Below, one piece after another: positions 51,896 to 64,000 of a stretch of 64,000 bases of DNA. This DNA comes from Lethocerus indicus (lineage: Eukaryota; Arthropoda; Insecta; Hemiptera; Belostomatidae). The translations under genes and the position numbers were made by a program. The stretch covers positions 16,154,442-16,218,441 of the forward strand of contig JACDQD010000008.1 in assembly GCA_019843655.1 (NCBI GenBank), given 5' to 3'. The notes under the pieces were generated by a model, which did not search any database, was not told the origin of the DNA, and saw only the letters and a program-made list of their open reading frames with translations. Every line of letters begins with the position of its first letter. Within the stretch, counting starts at the first letter, position 1.

Positions 51896-54800
51896 GACTG
51901 AATTTTCATCAACAACAATTATAACTGAGCGGTGGGTTTCGAAAAAAACTGAGTTATAAGTGGGCCTAGTTCCTTGTTAAGCAGATCGTGTCTCCTAAAG
52001 GATTGAGAACTATCTTCTATACACACGGCAATCTGTTAACGAAGTACCACAAGTAAATATTCTGACACACGCATAACACAACATAGAAAAACCTACTAGT
52101 TAATATATATATTATATTTCTTTAATTTACTAGCGCTGATTCAATTCCTGGCCATGTCGCCGGAGATAATCCTGTAGCCAACAAATAAAGACAACAGGTA
52201 AAGATTGAGCATTGAATAGCAGAAATTAAATCACAATGCAGCAAAAAACAAATAACAATTTTACAGTTCGCAACGAATGGTGCGGGACAACGGCAGGGTC
52301 AAAACACCTCAGGTACGACGGTAAAAAAAAGCATAGAATATTTTTCTTCGATGACTTTCGGAAAGGAGGCATTTTTCTATAAGGCCGTCGGTAGCGAATT
52401 TACAAATTCGGTCAGTTTTTTTTCGGACTGATCACAGTTCAATATCGCGGTTGTAAAGGCGGCGGCCTTAAACCAATTGCATTCGTAACATCGTCGGGAA
52501 TGCTAATGCCCTCGGTCCTAGCCCGATAATTCTATGTAATTATCTATCTGAATTAATCTATCGGTATCGAAATTAAGCCCGGGCCGGTTGGAGACCGCGC
52601 CGCCGGTTAACCAGAAGGAGGGGGCAGCCGCGCGAGAAATTAGAGGTTTGGAGCCAAGGACATTTTTCAGGAAACGAACGAAGGCGGAAAATTGCTCGAA
52701 AGGCGTCGTTTATTGACAATTAGGAACAGCTCGAAACACATAATCGAGCGGTTTGACGACAATGAGCCGATTCATTACGGTTTTAACGCGTTAAAAAGTG
52801 TGAAAAGAGCTTTATCACACCTGTTAATAATCAGCGGATCATTATACTTTTTTTAGTACCCATATAAGGTACTATTTTACGGTTACACATATGTTACGTA
52901 CGCATCCCGTCTACACATGATATAAATACATGAACCGTCCAATCCGTCTCCTTCAATATGTGCTACTTCCTCATGAACCTTCTCGGCTTCATCACTGTAT
53001 CACTGTATCTCTGTTTGTATCTATTAGTTAAATAACGGTCTACCGGCACCCTCTATTAAACCTATCAATTGTTCTGCAATGAAAACCCATATTCTACCAG
53101 TTCTGCTTGTTCTTAACAGGAAAATGATAAATTTAGAAGTCATTACACATATCAAATCTTCCATGATAAGAAAATAAATTTTAACTTATTTCATGATTCG
53201 TGTACCGAATTCATAAATCTGCTTGTTGCGAAAAATTGGTGTTGTAGTATAATGAAAATACAAACGCATATGCTAATTACATCCTTGTACTTGGCAGTTA
53301 CCCGGTGGGCAGTGGATCATTCCAACCAGGGAATGAGCAATATGTCTTTGTTTCGTTAACCGGAATGTATGAACGGGGATATCCTGTTCAGCTGGCCGAG
53401 AATTAATTTAAGTACCTCAAAAACACTCATCAGTTTCAACCAGTTCGAGTGCATTCTTATGCAAATGTCATGAAGCCTCCTTGGGAGTTGCGAATCCTGA
53501 TCGAATAGATACGCCTCATTTAGTTAGTCTAGAACTTAAAATAAACGAATATAAAACCCTTTCATTTATACGCTGAGTTAGATCCTACATTTCTTTAGTC
53601 GGGTAAAATTATACTACTACAAATCTATTTGATGTCACTTTATAGTAGTTTCTTTTAAATAGATGCTCTTTTCAAAAAAATACTGAAATACTGGACTTCT
53701 ATTACTCTAATAGACCCTAATATTTTAATTCGATTATTTAAATATATTTTTACTACATTATTAAACTGATTAATTTATTAATAGTAATGACAACTTTATC
53801 GTTTTGATTTGTACTAAAATGATCGTATTTGCAGTAAATATGCCTGGATCATGAGTATGCACACCTGACAATGACTTTGCTATTTTGTCTCAGAACCGTG
53901 TATCAAGAACCGTGTTTCTCTCTTAGAATAGATCTGGCACGCCCTGGAAGTGAAGTAATCTATCGTGTCAAGAATACTGTATCATTTCTGATTCTCTTAT
54001 CATTTGCATATAACTATTTGGGCTAGAAGCACTGACTCCGTTTTAGGGGATGTTGTGTGTTTTTTTAATTGGCAACGTTTGAAATGCTTAAAACGATTTC
54101 AGAACATTCAATAAACTCTTTTCAATGCTCAACAAGCATGCCTCCTATACATTCAGTTATTCAAATTATTTTAATGAGATATTGTTTAATAGGTCCTGGT
54201 TCATTGAAGACCGCTGTTGTGTGCTTAACTTGGCCAGTATGATTTTCTAATACATTACATCATATGAACTCCCGTACTCGAAAAATAGGAAAAAGTTATA
54301 AATTATAGACTGTGTCACTGTACGACCCCTCGCGGACCTCTCTACAACTACTTTAAATGAAGGCTAAATACAAACTTTGGTCTTGCGGCCGACAACGTCT
54401 CCACTCGCCTCACACTTGCACTCGATTGGGGAATTTTCTAAATGGTAAAAATTAAGTTCAGTGTTAGTTACAAGAAGGAGGAAAACGAGACGACGCACGG
54501 GATTGCGGTTGAACATACTGTAGATCTATATAACATTTACGTCAGAAATAGTAAGTAAATGCGTGAGTATATCTACGTGAATATGTGCGAATTGGGCGAA
54601 CGCGGCTACAGATTTTTTATGGTTTCAATCCATGAGGCAGTGTAAGTATCCGAGAGAAATGATTGTACGTATGATTGTATATGTGTAAAATTGATAAGTT
54701 TGCTGCTACAGACAAACCGAGCAATTACTCCAAGAGAATAGCTCCATTGTAGGCCAGCTCAAAGAATAGCCAAAATGCCCGGTTTCCCCAATTTACGAGT

Positions 54801-55034
54801 AGCATTACATCAATAAATTAGTGATGTACGTACGGCATGTCAGTTGAACATCCTGTCTGAACTGTCACAGTAACAATGAACATTTAGAAATGTTACACAA
54901 TCGTAACACACTTGTTTTCCCTAATCGACCGTAATATTTATCGCGCCGAATTGACGGTTATTTATATATTTTGTATTTTATATTTACATTTATTTGTTAT
55001 TATAGAGCCTCACTAATTTATCGCTGCAATACTA

Positions 55035-55063
55035 CTGAAGATGGCGACGCTGGAACCGGTCTA
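55035..55063 (+). repeat. Decayed hammerhead-family copy
   Basis: The first 13 bases (CTGAAGATGGCGA) and the last 10 (AACCGGTCTA) are identical to the hammerhead core at 22910-22946 read on its own strand. The middle (stem II return strand and the G of GAAA) is shortened by two bases and diverged. The GAAA box reads GGAAC, so one core A is lost and self-cleavage is not expected. Only two stem I pairs remain. It is best read as an old copy of the same retroelement terminus, in the opposite orientation to the 22.9-kb copy. Confidence 0.5.
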
Positions 55064-57641
55064 CCGTTAAACTTAAAAAGGGTGACAAATAATGCGTGGT
55101 CGGGTTGGGGGAGGTTGAAAACAGGTATCTTAAATTATTTAAGGAAGGCTCCAGGCTTAAGTCCCTTGAGGCCTTCCTCAAGTAGACTGCGATCGTCCAG
55201 GAGTCGATCTCCTCCGCCGAGAGGACTAGAGCACTCTCATAAACGGTGAAATAACGGACCATCCGGGACAATAAACGCGTTTACCGTCGTCGTAATCGCT
55301 CAGTTTAACCTGTCAGCGGACCCCTCGGGGCATTGTGCATCGGCCCCACTCGTTTTTAAGGGTTTTTACGGCCCCAATTCAAGCCTTGATATTTTTGCCA
55401 ATTTGATCGGACGGAGTTATGCCCAAGGCTAAAAAGGCGGCGGCGTTCGTTTCCAGCTACCAGGAACGCCGGTGCGTGTCGAATTAGCGTAAACGGTGAA
55501 TTAGCTATTATTCGTTTCGACAAGATAAAATACGGCAGTACATTATCAGATTATGTAATAAAAAAAATGCTAAACTGATCAATCGTAAAAATAAACAAAT
55601 GACGTGTATAATATTCACTTGAATTTATTCTACTCACGCCTAGCGAATCATCCAGATTTTAGCTTCCAGTATTTACGAAGTAGATTCGTGAAAACTATGG
55701 TTTTCACATTATTTTATTTAAGGTGGACGGAAACTAAAATCTGTCATTACGTTGTTTTGTAACAAGCTGTATATTCATAAAATTGTTTCATAACTTTGTG
55801 CGAATATCCTAAATATACACTGATTTTATTAATCCATTGTGATTTGTATGTTTTAAGCGTAAATATTAATAAAAAACCGGAAGTTTTTTTATTTCATTTT
55901 TGCACCACCGAGCGTCGACTTTATCTGGGTGCCTCATTTAGAAAATATACTGAGCGGAAGATTAAAAAGAAACATTCGTGTGGGATCCACTTCGCGTGTG
56001 ACTCTCTTGTCTTTCTTTTCTTCCTCGGCACATATGAATTCCGAGTAATCTTTCCATCTTAATTGCTTATTTCTCTGTTCTCTTCTCTTCTTTCTCGTTT
56101 GAACAGATCATAAATTTAATTACCCGGATTTTATTGTGTTTAATTAAAATAACACAATGCACTTTTTCCCTTTTTCTTCCTCTTTTTTTTCGGTTCGAGA
56201 TTTATAAAGGGCTTCTACTGATGTAGGTAGGCTGTATTCATTCTGTAGCGTCGAATGTACGGCCTAAAACAATAAGTAAGAAATATGCATTTGAGGCATA
56301 TGCCACATAAAAATACCTCAATGTAAATCATGCCTAATAGGTGGGACAGATTAATAATTAATATAGTTTAATAATTTGTACGTCAGAATGGATTGAATAT
56401 TCATTCTAATATATTAACATTTCGAAATATTTGCCAACACAATGTAATTAGAAAATATTCTATTTTTGAACCACCTGCGTGTACTTAATCATTCCATATT
56501 TGTGTATTTAACTTCTAGTTTTCCTCATACTTCACATTTGTATGTAATCACTATTATTAACTTTACTTTAAATGAATGTATATGCCTCCTATTTAAAAAC
56601 GGAACCTAAAAAAACTCCTTTAAATCGCCCAGTCAATTACAGGAAGTGACTTATACACTATAGTACTCAATATAGTTCATTAGGTCCTTAACCAATATCT
56701 TATTAGGCTATTCTATTCATTCTGTATATAATTAAAGGGAAATATTGCTTCGTTAAAACGAACAAATATATTTATTTTAGTTATGTCTATTTGTTCTGAC
56801 AAATGTCTTAACTCTTATAAATTATGTAAATAAAAGAATTTAAATTAAAAGCACTTATTCAAGTCGAAAATGCACATAAAAAAGTGTAATTTTCCATTGC
56901 AGACCGGCTAGGCGTTCTCCCCTGCGGTCCAATTAATGTTCGGCTGTTAATGCCTTGCCGAGCGTGAAGGCCAACATGAAATTGGTGTGTGGGTCAAAGT
57001 GGGTCAATGATATCGCTCAAAATCGTTTAAATTACGATTCAGGAAAATAAATAATTACGGCAGCCACCTAATAATATATGATTTACGATATTTGGAAAGC
57101 AAACAATGCGGGCACTAACTCAAGGGACAGTTCTTCAAGGTAAACAAAGAAATAGAAAAGTGTTTAAGATTGGAGACAATTATTTTTGCCTGGCAGGAAG
57201 TCTGTCAATAAATTTCATGTAGTTATCTCTGAGCCACGGTTAGCACGCCTTCTCAAGCGTTGTACATTACTTGTTTAGTTCACGTTGGATGAAACCCGGA
57301 TTTTCGGTTACACCAAGAGATATATGTAGAGAGGTATGTTATGATTACATGGGTGTCTTCAGTTCCCGTCTAGGGCTTTCGATAGTTACTAGAACATAAT
57401 ACTATGGGGGGAGGAACTACTCATTTCATTTTTAGGACAGGTCAAGCTTATAGACTATTAGCTCGGACAAGAAATACGCAACTCTTTTATAACCAAAATG
57501 TATTTCCACTCATTCACCTATATATCTGTAGCTTTGGTATTTTTCTCTTTGGTAGGCTTAAATAAAATCCAGCGGTTAACTATTTTTCTCATCAAGTCGG
57601 CGGCTTAGGTCGGCGGTGGAATCCCTAACAAAGTACCGACA

Positions 57642-57668
57642 GAAGATTAGAAGAGCCGAAACCGGTCT
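57642..57668 (+). repeat. Decayed hammerhead-family copy
   Basis: It contains GAAGAT, then six diverged bases, then AGCCGAAACCGGTCT, a 15-base exact match to the 22.9-kb hammerhead. The start of the catalytic box reads CAGAAGA instead of CTGAAGA, and stem II is disrupted. It lies inside an 89-codon plus-strand open frame, which argues against that frame being a genuine exon. Confidence 0.5.
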
Positions 57669-60384
57669 GGGCGTGAACCGGCTAGATAAGACGGACGCAT
57701 ACGTCCGTAAGATCAGGTTTAAAACCACATATAACTACAATTTTTTTAAAATAAGAAATTACTCAGACTGTCCCCTCCAAGTTAACTTGTTAAAGTATAT
57801 TTCTTCATCTCAGTACAGACCTGAAAAGTTTCCGATGAGGCTTCCATTTCACGTAATACTCCCATTTAAAATATTTATTTCTTAATATCAGAATGTAAAA
57901 TGAATGTTTACCTACAGCTTGCAAAAATAAATTTCCGTAGATTTCTGAATTATAATACAGGTATTATACAACCGATATCATTGTAGTTAGTTTACAAGAT
58001 CAGCCTGAAAATGCTAGTGAAATGATGGAGGCAGCAGACATTGAATCGAATGATCAATATAAATTTGTTATTCCTAGAATTAACATATCTGGTCGGCTAT
58101 TTGACGCCGGGATCTATAGAACGTCGCTTCGTAACTCTGCTTAACTTGAGTATGGGCAACCGACAAAACCGATCGTCGCCCGTAATCATTTCAAAACTCC
58201 CGACCAGCGCCCGAATTCCATCCGCCGAGTTATCATCACAGTTCTGTAATTATGTAAATTCCATTATGGTTTTAACAACATGTACAGTTACAGACCTTAT
58301 TTCCCGCCTCCGGGGGCCCTTTCCCTTTGCATACATACGATCGCATTTAACCGACTCTCGGGGGGCCCTTCTTACATTTACACGTAGCGCGTCCGTCATT
58401 TACGTCGTTTCATGCGTTTAGAATCCCCCGGTTGGAGGTTTTAAACGCCCGGTAAGAGATCGTATACCGAAGGTTCTTTAATAAATTATTCATGGAAATC
58501 CACGATATTTTAGAGCAAACACGGTACCGACAGTGGGGACTCCCCGTAAGTGAAGTGTAGCCACATATCTCAGATTAGGGTAATTTGGAGAATTAATTTC
58601 TACGCCCTCTCGTATAATCATCGGCGTGACCGCAATGCAGTAGATCTCTACTGAACGTCTTAGTAATAGAATAGAAGGCATTACAATTTAAACATGTTAA
58701 TATAATTTTACTAAATTAACATAATTTTAAATTATCATACGATATACATTACATCCGTACAAAGCACACGAAATTAAAATCTACTGTAATTTTGGGGGAA
58801 CGTCGTGGCAATCTCATGATAAGTCTGTCTACATTCATATTATAAAAAAACTGTGTTTCTGTATCATTTTCAGTGTTATGTATGTTATGACATCAACATT
58901 ATTGCTTTGGAGTTTGATTATAATAAGTAAATACCACTATGAAAGAAGCTGGAACAGTATCGGTTTAAATAGCGGCACAATTGTAATTCGGAGTAATATC
59001 AAAATTTAGCCTTGGAATTACATAAACCGCTCGCGATTGGGGCGTTCGAGAAACAAAAAGCGCGGCAGAAAAAACCCGTGCTGTCGGTTCCGGTGTGTGG
59101 GCCGCCAAATTGTACATTAACCGGAGCGATGCCGCAAGTTTTCAAGGCGATCACCTCCATTCGCGTCGGGACTCGGACTGGGAGAGACGAGATAATGCAC
59201 TTTACGAGCCCGGTCATTTTCCCCAGTTTTATTAGTCGTCCACCAAAGTCGTGGGCGCTAACGAGAACTGGATCCACCGGGAAGGGGGTCGGTTGGGATT
59301 TGTCGGAGCCGATGTCGTCTTTTTTTCCGATATACCGTTATACAATAATAATATTCATTTTTCAAAACCGGTACAATATTTCGTTTATACAATAAAATAC
59401 GCCGGCCGGCTCACAGATCACTCGGCTTATATGAATGGTGTGGCAATGTATTCAAATCTTGTTTCATCAGTCGAGATAATACGTACACAAAACTAATGTA
59501 TATATAATATATATGGTCGAGCTTAAGACCTTGTCTGAATTTCAAGAGTACGTTTCGGCAGATTTACGGGCCGAGAATTATTCGAGCGTCCGAACCCTCG
59601 CCTGTCGTTAAAACCGAATAAGCCCCGCCTGGTAATTACCGGCACGCACGAGTGTACCTCGGTATCTCTTTGGAAGCTACCGTAACAAAAGAGCGGCTTC
59701 GGTGAAAAGAAGTTAGACCGGCAATTGCTCTTACCGGGCTAATTGACACTGATAATAATGGCTACACTGTTTTATGACCGTCTTATACAGGGGAATCTTT
59801 GTAAAATCTGTAATAAGTGAACAGAAGCTCTCACTTACGACTTTGCTGTAATTACGTTGAAGTACAAATACTAGAAAAACAAAAACTATCGGGCATGGAG
59901 AGACTCAGATAATGTTATCAAAATTTGAAAAATGGACAATTACATTTTAACAACTTAAAGTGTCTCCCACATTCAATTAAGGCTAAGAATAATTCAAGGA
60001 ACTAATTATTTCAATAATAAAACTGATAAGCCGGCGGTATAACTATCCTGATAATACTGTATTAATTATCTTGCTCAAATCTTGCCTGCATTTCAATAAA
60101 ATATACTTCGAAACTAATTTCATTTCTAAAGCATTTCCACCCGTGTGTTTTTAAGGACTACAAAACTAGAACAGACATTTAATTATATATCGAATTTTGC
60201 ATAACATAAAATATTGGTAAAATTTAATCTAAATGTTTCAATATATTTCAACTTGCTCCAAGTAGTTTATATGACATGAAATGCTATGATAGCCACTAGC
60301 ATAGCTCACAACAAATATATGAAACAATGTGAAACTGTGATGCGACAGTGAAAAACCGCTTCGTGCCAAGCCGACCCGAATGCT

Positions 60385-60409
60385 GTCTAGATTTCAGATA
60401 AATCTAGAC
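60385..60409. repeat. Perfect 10-bp stem-loop
   Basis: GTCTAGATTT, a 5-nt loop CAGAT, then AAATCTAGAC. The arms are perfect. It lies just upstream of the GC-rich patch at 60.44-60.80 kb. It is not followed by a T-run on either strand that would suggest an RNA polymerase III terminator. Confidence 0.75.
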
Positions 60410-61641
60410 TGCCAAACTCTGCACTGTATGCATTCACTGAAGCGTGGAGCGACAGTTCCCATTCTCAGGGCTCACGGGACAGACGGAGAGACTTGAACGC
60501 CAAAAAGACTTCAACGCTGGGTCATGTGTGCGGAACACCTGTGTTAGTTTCCCATGGCCCCCAGGTGGCCGGGCCGAACAACCCTTCCTACTCCCCGGGG
60601 TTGGAGGATGTTTTCTCACTACCGACAAACCCACCCCCACCGCCGATAATAGGTCTACCCTCCTTACTTCTTCTTCTCATGCATCGTCTTCCTGAAAACA
60701 CTTTCACGCGCCCTTTCATTAGGGGGTCGGCCGTGGCTTCTACCGCCTGCCAGATTTCCTGGGGCCATGAATTCGGCAGCTAATCGGTTCTGAGGCCGGC
60801 ATCGAAGTTTTTGCCCGGCTCTATTTTCCCAACGGCATAACAAAAAATATAGTCCTATATGGGATATGGAAGATTTCCACAATTTTGCTGGATCCTTTTT
60901 TAGTCATTATTTTTTCACCTCTTCTATTTCAACACGAGGTTCCTATTACATATGATTCAGGAACGTGTACGTCTTGGTCGAACCACTGGGTAGATTTTAA
61001 TGCTCCTACACAAGAAGGTGTATAAAGATAATATAATGTGTTAGACATACAAATATGATCGTTTGCTCGATAGAAAGAGATGTGTCTCAGATAACTTCGA
61101 AGCTAGAAAATTAAACAGGAAGATTCAAGAAAAACAATAGTATGACGGAAGAATTTGACGTACGTAGTATATAAGCAATTCTCATGGAATATAGATGTCA
61201 ACAAATTATGCAACGTAGCGACAATATTGTGAACTAAATGCCAAGTACGTAGGTGATTGAGGTTTAACATTAGAAGGCCCGAGACCGTTCCCGAAGGACA
61301 GTAAACCGCGGACCACAGCCCTGGATATATTGGGCAGTTCACATTCGATCACCGACTAATGAGATACTAATGCCCCTGTGCAACCTTCGTAAAGGCAATC
61401 ATTCCAATAATAGAGCAAAGTTTATTAATGTACACCCCACAAGGGACAACACAATTTTGCACGACGCGTTCTCCGCCTCATGGCCCTGAAAGGTTATGCA
61501 ATTATCGGTTATATAATTGTGAATAAATGAACGCACCCCCATTACAGCCAATGCATTTCCGCATTGAATTCTGATTTAAATGAAATCTGATTTACTTAAA
61601 GTTGTATACGCAATATTTATCGAACGCCTGTATATCTTTCG

Positions 61642-61685
61642 AACGAACTGATCTGCAATATTTTTATGTGTAAGGAAATTAAAAA
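61642..61685 (+). repeat. 44-bp direct repeat, copy 1
   Basis: Begins AACGAACTGATCTGCAATAT and is identical to 61994-62037 over 44 bp. The similarity continues imperfectly for about 30 bp (ATCATCCA and AGTATAAT are shared after small indels). The 352-bp offset suggests a local duplication that has partly diverged or lost sequence. Confidence 0.9.
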
Positions 61686-61730
61686 CGATAATCATCCATA
61701 GTATAATTTTTTTAGTATAATTTACGTTCA

Positions 61731-61750
61731 CTGAGACATACTGAGACATA
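61731..61750. repeat. Tandem doublet of CTGAGACATA
   Basis: Two head-to-tail exact 10-bp units. A short duplication of GTATAAT-type sequence (61701-61723) lies just upstream, so this segment has had several small slippage events. Confidence 0.85.
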
Positions 61751-61888
61751 ATTTTCCTTTCTCTATCAGACTGGTTGTTTAACTAAATTTAGTACAGAAT
61801 GCGATTTAAAACTCCACTCGCTTGTTTGGCGTAATATAATTTATGATTGATACACAACGCACAACTGACAATAACGTGAAGCATAAAT

Positions 61889-61906
61889 CCATCTAGATCT
61901 AGATGG
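61889..61906. repeat. 18-bp perfect palindrome CCATCTAGATCTAGATGG
   Basis: Fully self-complementary with no spacer, lying between the two 44-bp direct repeats. It could be a dimeric protein-binding site or a cruciform seed; nothing nearby indicates a function. Confidence 0.85.
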
Positions 61907-61993
61907 TAGGATGTTGATGTCATGACCGATTAATTAATAACCCCTGATACTATTGCCATGAGTAAGATGGTTGGCAATTATACCAAAAATCCT

Positions 61994-62037
61994 AACGAAC
62001 TGATCTGCAATATTTTTATGTGTAAGGAAATTAAAAA
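61994..62037 (+). repeat. 44-bp direct repeat, copy 2
   Basis: Exact repeat of 61642-61685. The DNA between the copies contains an 18-bp perfect palindrome (61889-61906) and a 10-bp tandem doublet (CTGAGACATA at 61731-61750). No open frame or transposon terminus is recognisable in the intervening sequence. Confidence 0.9.
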
Positions 62038-62910
62038 AGATCATCCAAGTATAATAAGTCAAGAATAATTTGTTTGTCCCAGGTTATAGATTGTTATAGA
62101 CTATTATATTAATATATGATTCTATTTGGGCAAATTGTAAAATTTCGAGTGAGGTCATGCGCCTGGCCTACTCGGCTGGCGCACGCTCGGGTCGTGACTG
62201 TTCAATAGTTCTACGGCCGGCTTCAACCTCGCGCACTGGCCCAACCGGCTTTTAGAAAACCTTGCAACCGCTTTCCCACTTCGAGCGCCGTTTCGCGAAA
62301 GCTCAACCTCGTTCCGAATCGTATTCGGCGATCTGGGCGGCGAATCTTCGCCAATAATGGACGGCCGAAAGGTGAAGAGGCGGCCCCTTGAAAAGACCCG
62401 AGGGGGCGGCCGGTTCTATTACCGGAAAGGAGGATAACTGCGTAATTGGGGATCCTTCTTTCAAAAAAAGGCCAACAGCCGATAATAGGTCTCCAACCTT
62501 TTAACGTCAAGTCCGAGTATTAAGGAGACGCACGTTCATCATTTTCATACTGATATGCAGGCCCCCTTTAATTAGAAATTTATGACATAGGTAATTCATA
62601 AAATGGAGTAATCAAAGGTGCCAGATTGTATCGCACTTAATTAGATAGGTTGGAACGGATACTGAGCAGCTTATTAAATTTTGAACAGGACGGGGTTTAA
62701 TTATTTTAATTATAAGCAGCTCGCCTATCATTATTTTACAAATATCGCACACAGTATGTGCGCAAATTGTGCAAAGAGATAAACAAGACGCATGAAAAAA
62801 TATTTCCTAATTCCACGGAACTAACAAGAAGAGGGACCCCTTCAGTAGAAGCCTTTCCTGACTAATTGCTACACCGGTGAATCATTTTCACATGCTCGCG
62901 TTTTGAATTT

Positions 62911-62928
62911 CGTTTAAACGTTTAAACG
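62911..62928. repeat. 18-bp palindrome made of (CGTTTAAA)2CG
   Basis: CGTTTAAACGTTTAAACG is at once a tandem doublet of an 8-bp unit and a perfect palindrome, giving two overlapping GTTTAAAC sites. No neighbouring gene is recognised. Confidence 0.85.
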
Positions 62929-64000
62929 CAGTGAAGTACTGAAAGGCCGAAAGCTGTGGACCGGCCAGAAAAGGTTTCGTTTTGTTCTCAACATCGAATA
63001 ATTTTTATTCGATAATGGGTTGGTTTGGGATAAACTTCCGAGCACGACATTGCATTCGAGAAGAAACAATGCTGTTAGACATAAGGTCAAGGCGTGCATT
63101 TGCACTTGCATGTTACATGGCGGCCGGAGCGTTTAGTATAATGTGATTACGTTTCCGTAAAATAAATAACCACTTAAATAAATTGTGCGGTGTAAATAAA
63201 ATCTAATGGAATTTATTAACTGAATTCTGTTTTGATATTGGGACCGGCGTTAGGAATGCTAGGCAGAAAACGCGGAGGCATTTCAACTCCTCCAAATGGT
63301 GCCAAGCCGAGCCGTATTAATAACTCCTTTCCTACTCTTCACCCCCAAGTACATTGCACCCGCTTGCTCCTTCCTCCACTAGGACTTCTCCACAGAACCA
63401 ACCATTAATTAACGACAATTTTTCTTTCTCATAACAGCCCTGATAATGGACAACTTTTTCAGTGAGGAGCCCTCTGCAACACGAACTGGGGAATTAACGA
63501 GACGCAGTGTTGTCGGGCTCCGAGCGTGAAATATTGCCCTGGAAGTACACGTACGTAATCCTTAGAGGCTGCATAGTAGGGTCATTGCGATTCAAATCTA
63601 GGCATTAATTGCACGATAAATTCAAGCGATATTATTTTCAGTTTCATTTGTTAAAAGATTAAACCGCACCGGTTTGTATTTGTTATCCTAAAATTTTCAG
63701 AGAGTAGGGAGGCTGCAGGCAGTCTTAAAATGGTTCATTGTATCATTAAGAAATATATATACGAATCTTTTTTTTCTTTTTTGTGCATATTAATTCTGTG
63801 CATTAAGTAATAAATTATTATATAGAAAATATTATTAATCTCTACTTAATGTTCAAACTTTTTATTTACTGAACTGCTAAGTCAGAGATGCAATAATTAG
63901 AATATTACTTGTAAAAAGCATCGCTACATCACTTCATGACGAATGCAGAATAGCGTTCATAACGGATCCCGTACTCTGGGCACGTTTTAACTAGGAGCTT

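Larger units (their letters stand above)
46701..55500. other. Gene-free mosaic with GC patches at 46.7, 47.6, 49.1, 51.4, 52.5 and 55.2 kb
   Basis: A 76-codon frame at 48692-48922 follows an acceptor-like CCTCCTGTCCAG. A short acidic frame, DDDKDSDSDYLIP, follows TTTAACAG at 51093. A short frame ending at a donor-like AGT|GTAAGTAT lies at 54557-54639. None can be joined to the others with confidence. A tandem ATCACTGT doublet is at 52991-53012. Confidence 0.45.
55501..64000. other. Gene-free DNA with GC patches at 58.1, 59.0, 60.4 and 62.2 kb
   Basis: Plus frames of 126 and 127 codons (58041-58421 and 59012-59395) lie largely in GC patches and show no domain. A short plus frame from about 57995 to 58144 reads QDQPENASEMMEAADIESND onward to a stop and overlaps the 126-codon frame. 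The 3' end (62.5-64.0 kb) is AT-rich with nothing recognised. Confidence 0.5.

Noticed and set aside
57616..57885. 89-codon plus frame
   Set aside because: It runs through a decayed hammerhead-family copy (57642-57668), so it is more likely non-coding repeat sequence.
58041..58421. 126-codon plus frame
   Set aside because: It spans a GC patch, overlaps another short plus frame and has no domain.
59012..59395. 127-codon plus frame overlapping a 92-codon minus frame
   Set aside because: Both fall in a GC patch where stops are rare; neither translation is recognisable.
1..64000. CRISPR array, prophage or bacterial operon structure
   Set aside because: No regularly spaced repeats, no ribosome-binding-site-led frames of normal gene length and no dense coding were seen.

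Overview
The window looks like 64 kb of nuclear DNA from an invertebrate animal with a sizeable genome. Three things point that way: there are no tightly packed operon-like genes, the base composition is AT-rich with frequent GC-rich patches, and a (TA)n microsatellite and dispersed remnants of a hammerhead-bearing retroelement are present. An arthropod is my best guess, but nothing in the sequence fixes the phylum. I recognise no protein family, rRNA, tRNA or CRISPR array. The open frames of 60-180 codons mostly lie in GC-rich or pyrimidine-rich patches and match what chance would give, so this reads as intergenic or deep-intronic DNA.

The best-supported element is a short insertion at 22826-22980. 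It has a 12-bp target-site duplication on each side and 20-bp perfect inverted arms. Between the arms, on the minus strand, is a nearly complete type-I hammerhead ribozyme: CTGAAGA box, stem II, GAAA, a three-base-pair self-complementary stem III (ACCGGT), a GTC cleavage site and a four-base-pair stem I. The layout recalls the hammerheads of Penelope-like retroelements. Decayed relatives of the core are scattered through the window (about 226, 20747, 21382, 33240, 47628, 55035 and 57642), so the family was amplified here long ago.

Layout: 1-22.8 kb is AT-rich gene-free DNA with GC patches near 5.2-5.6, 8.5-8.8, 10.4-10.8, 14.1-14.4, 17.0-17.2 and 19.1-19.3 kb. The hammerhead insertion is at 22.8-23.0 kb, followed by a strong G-quadruplex motif at 23.4 kb. 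From 25.8 to 42.1 kb, two small acidic open segments on the plus strand could be spliced in phase across a 16-kb intron (weak evidence). A pyrimidine-rich GC island lies at 29.8-30.1 kb, a 131-codon minus-strand open frame at 37.3-37.7 kb and a 70-bp (TA)35 tract at 40.2 kb. From 46 to 64 kb the mosaic continues, with a 44-bp direct duplication and an 18-bp palindrome near 61.6-62.0 kb.

The GC-rich, CpG-containing patches recur roughly every 2 kb across the whole window without recognisable exons. That is the main large-scale pattern left unexplained. Everything here was read by eye; no homology search or folding program was run.
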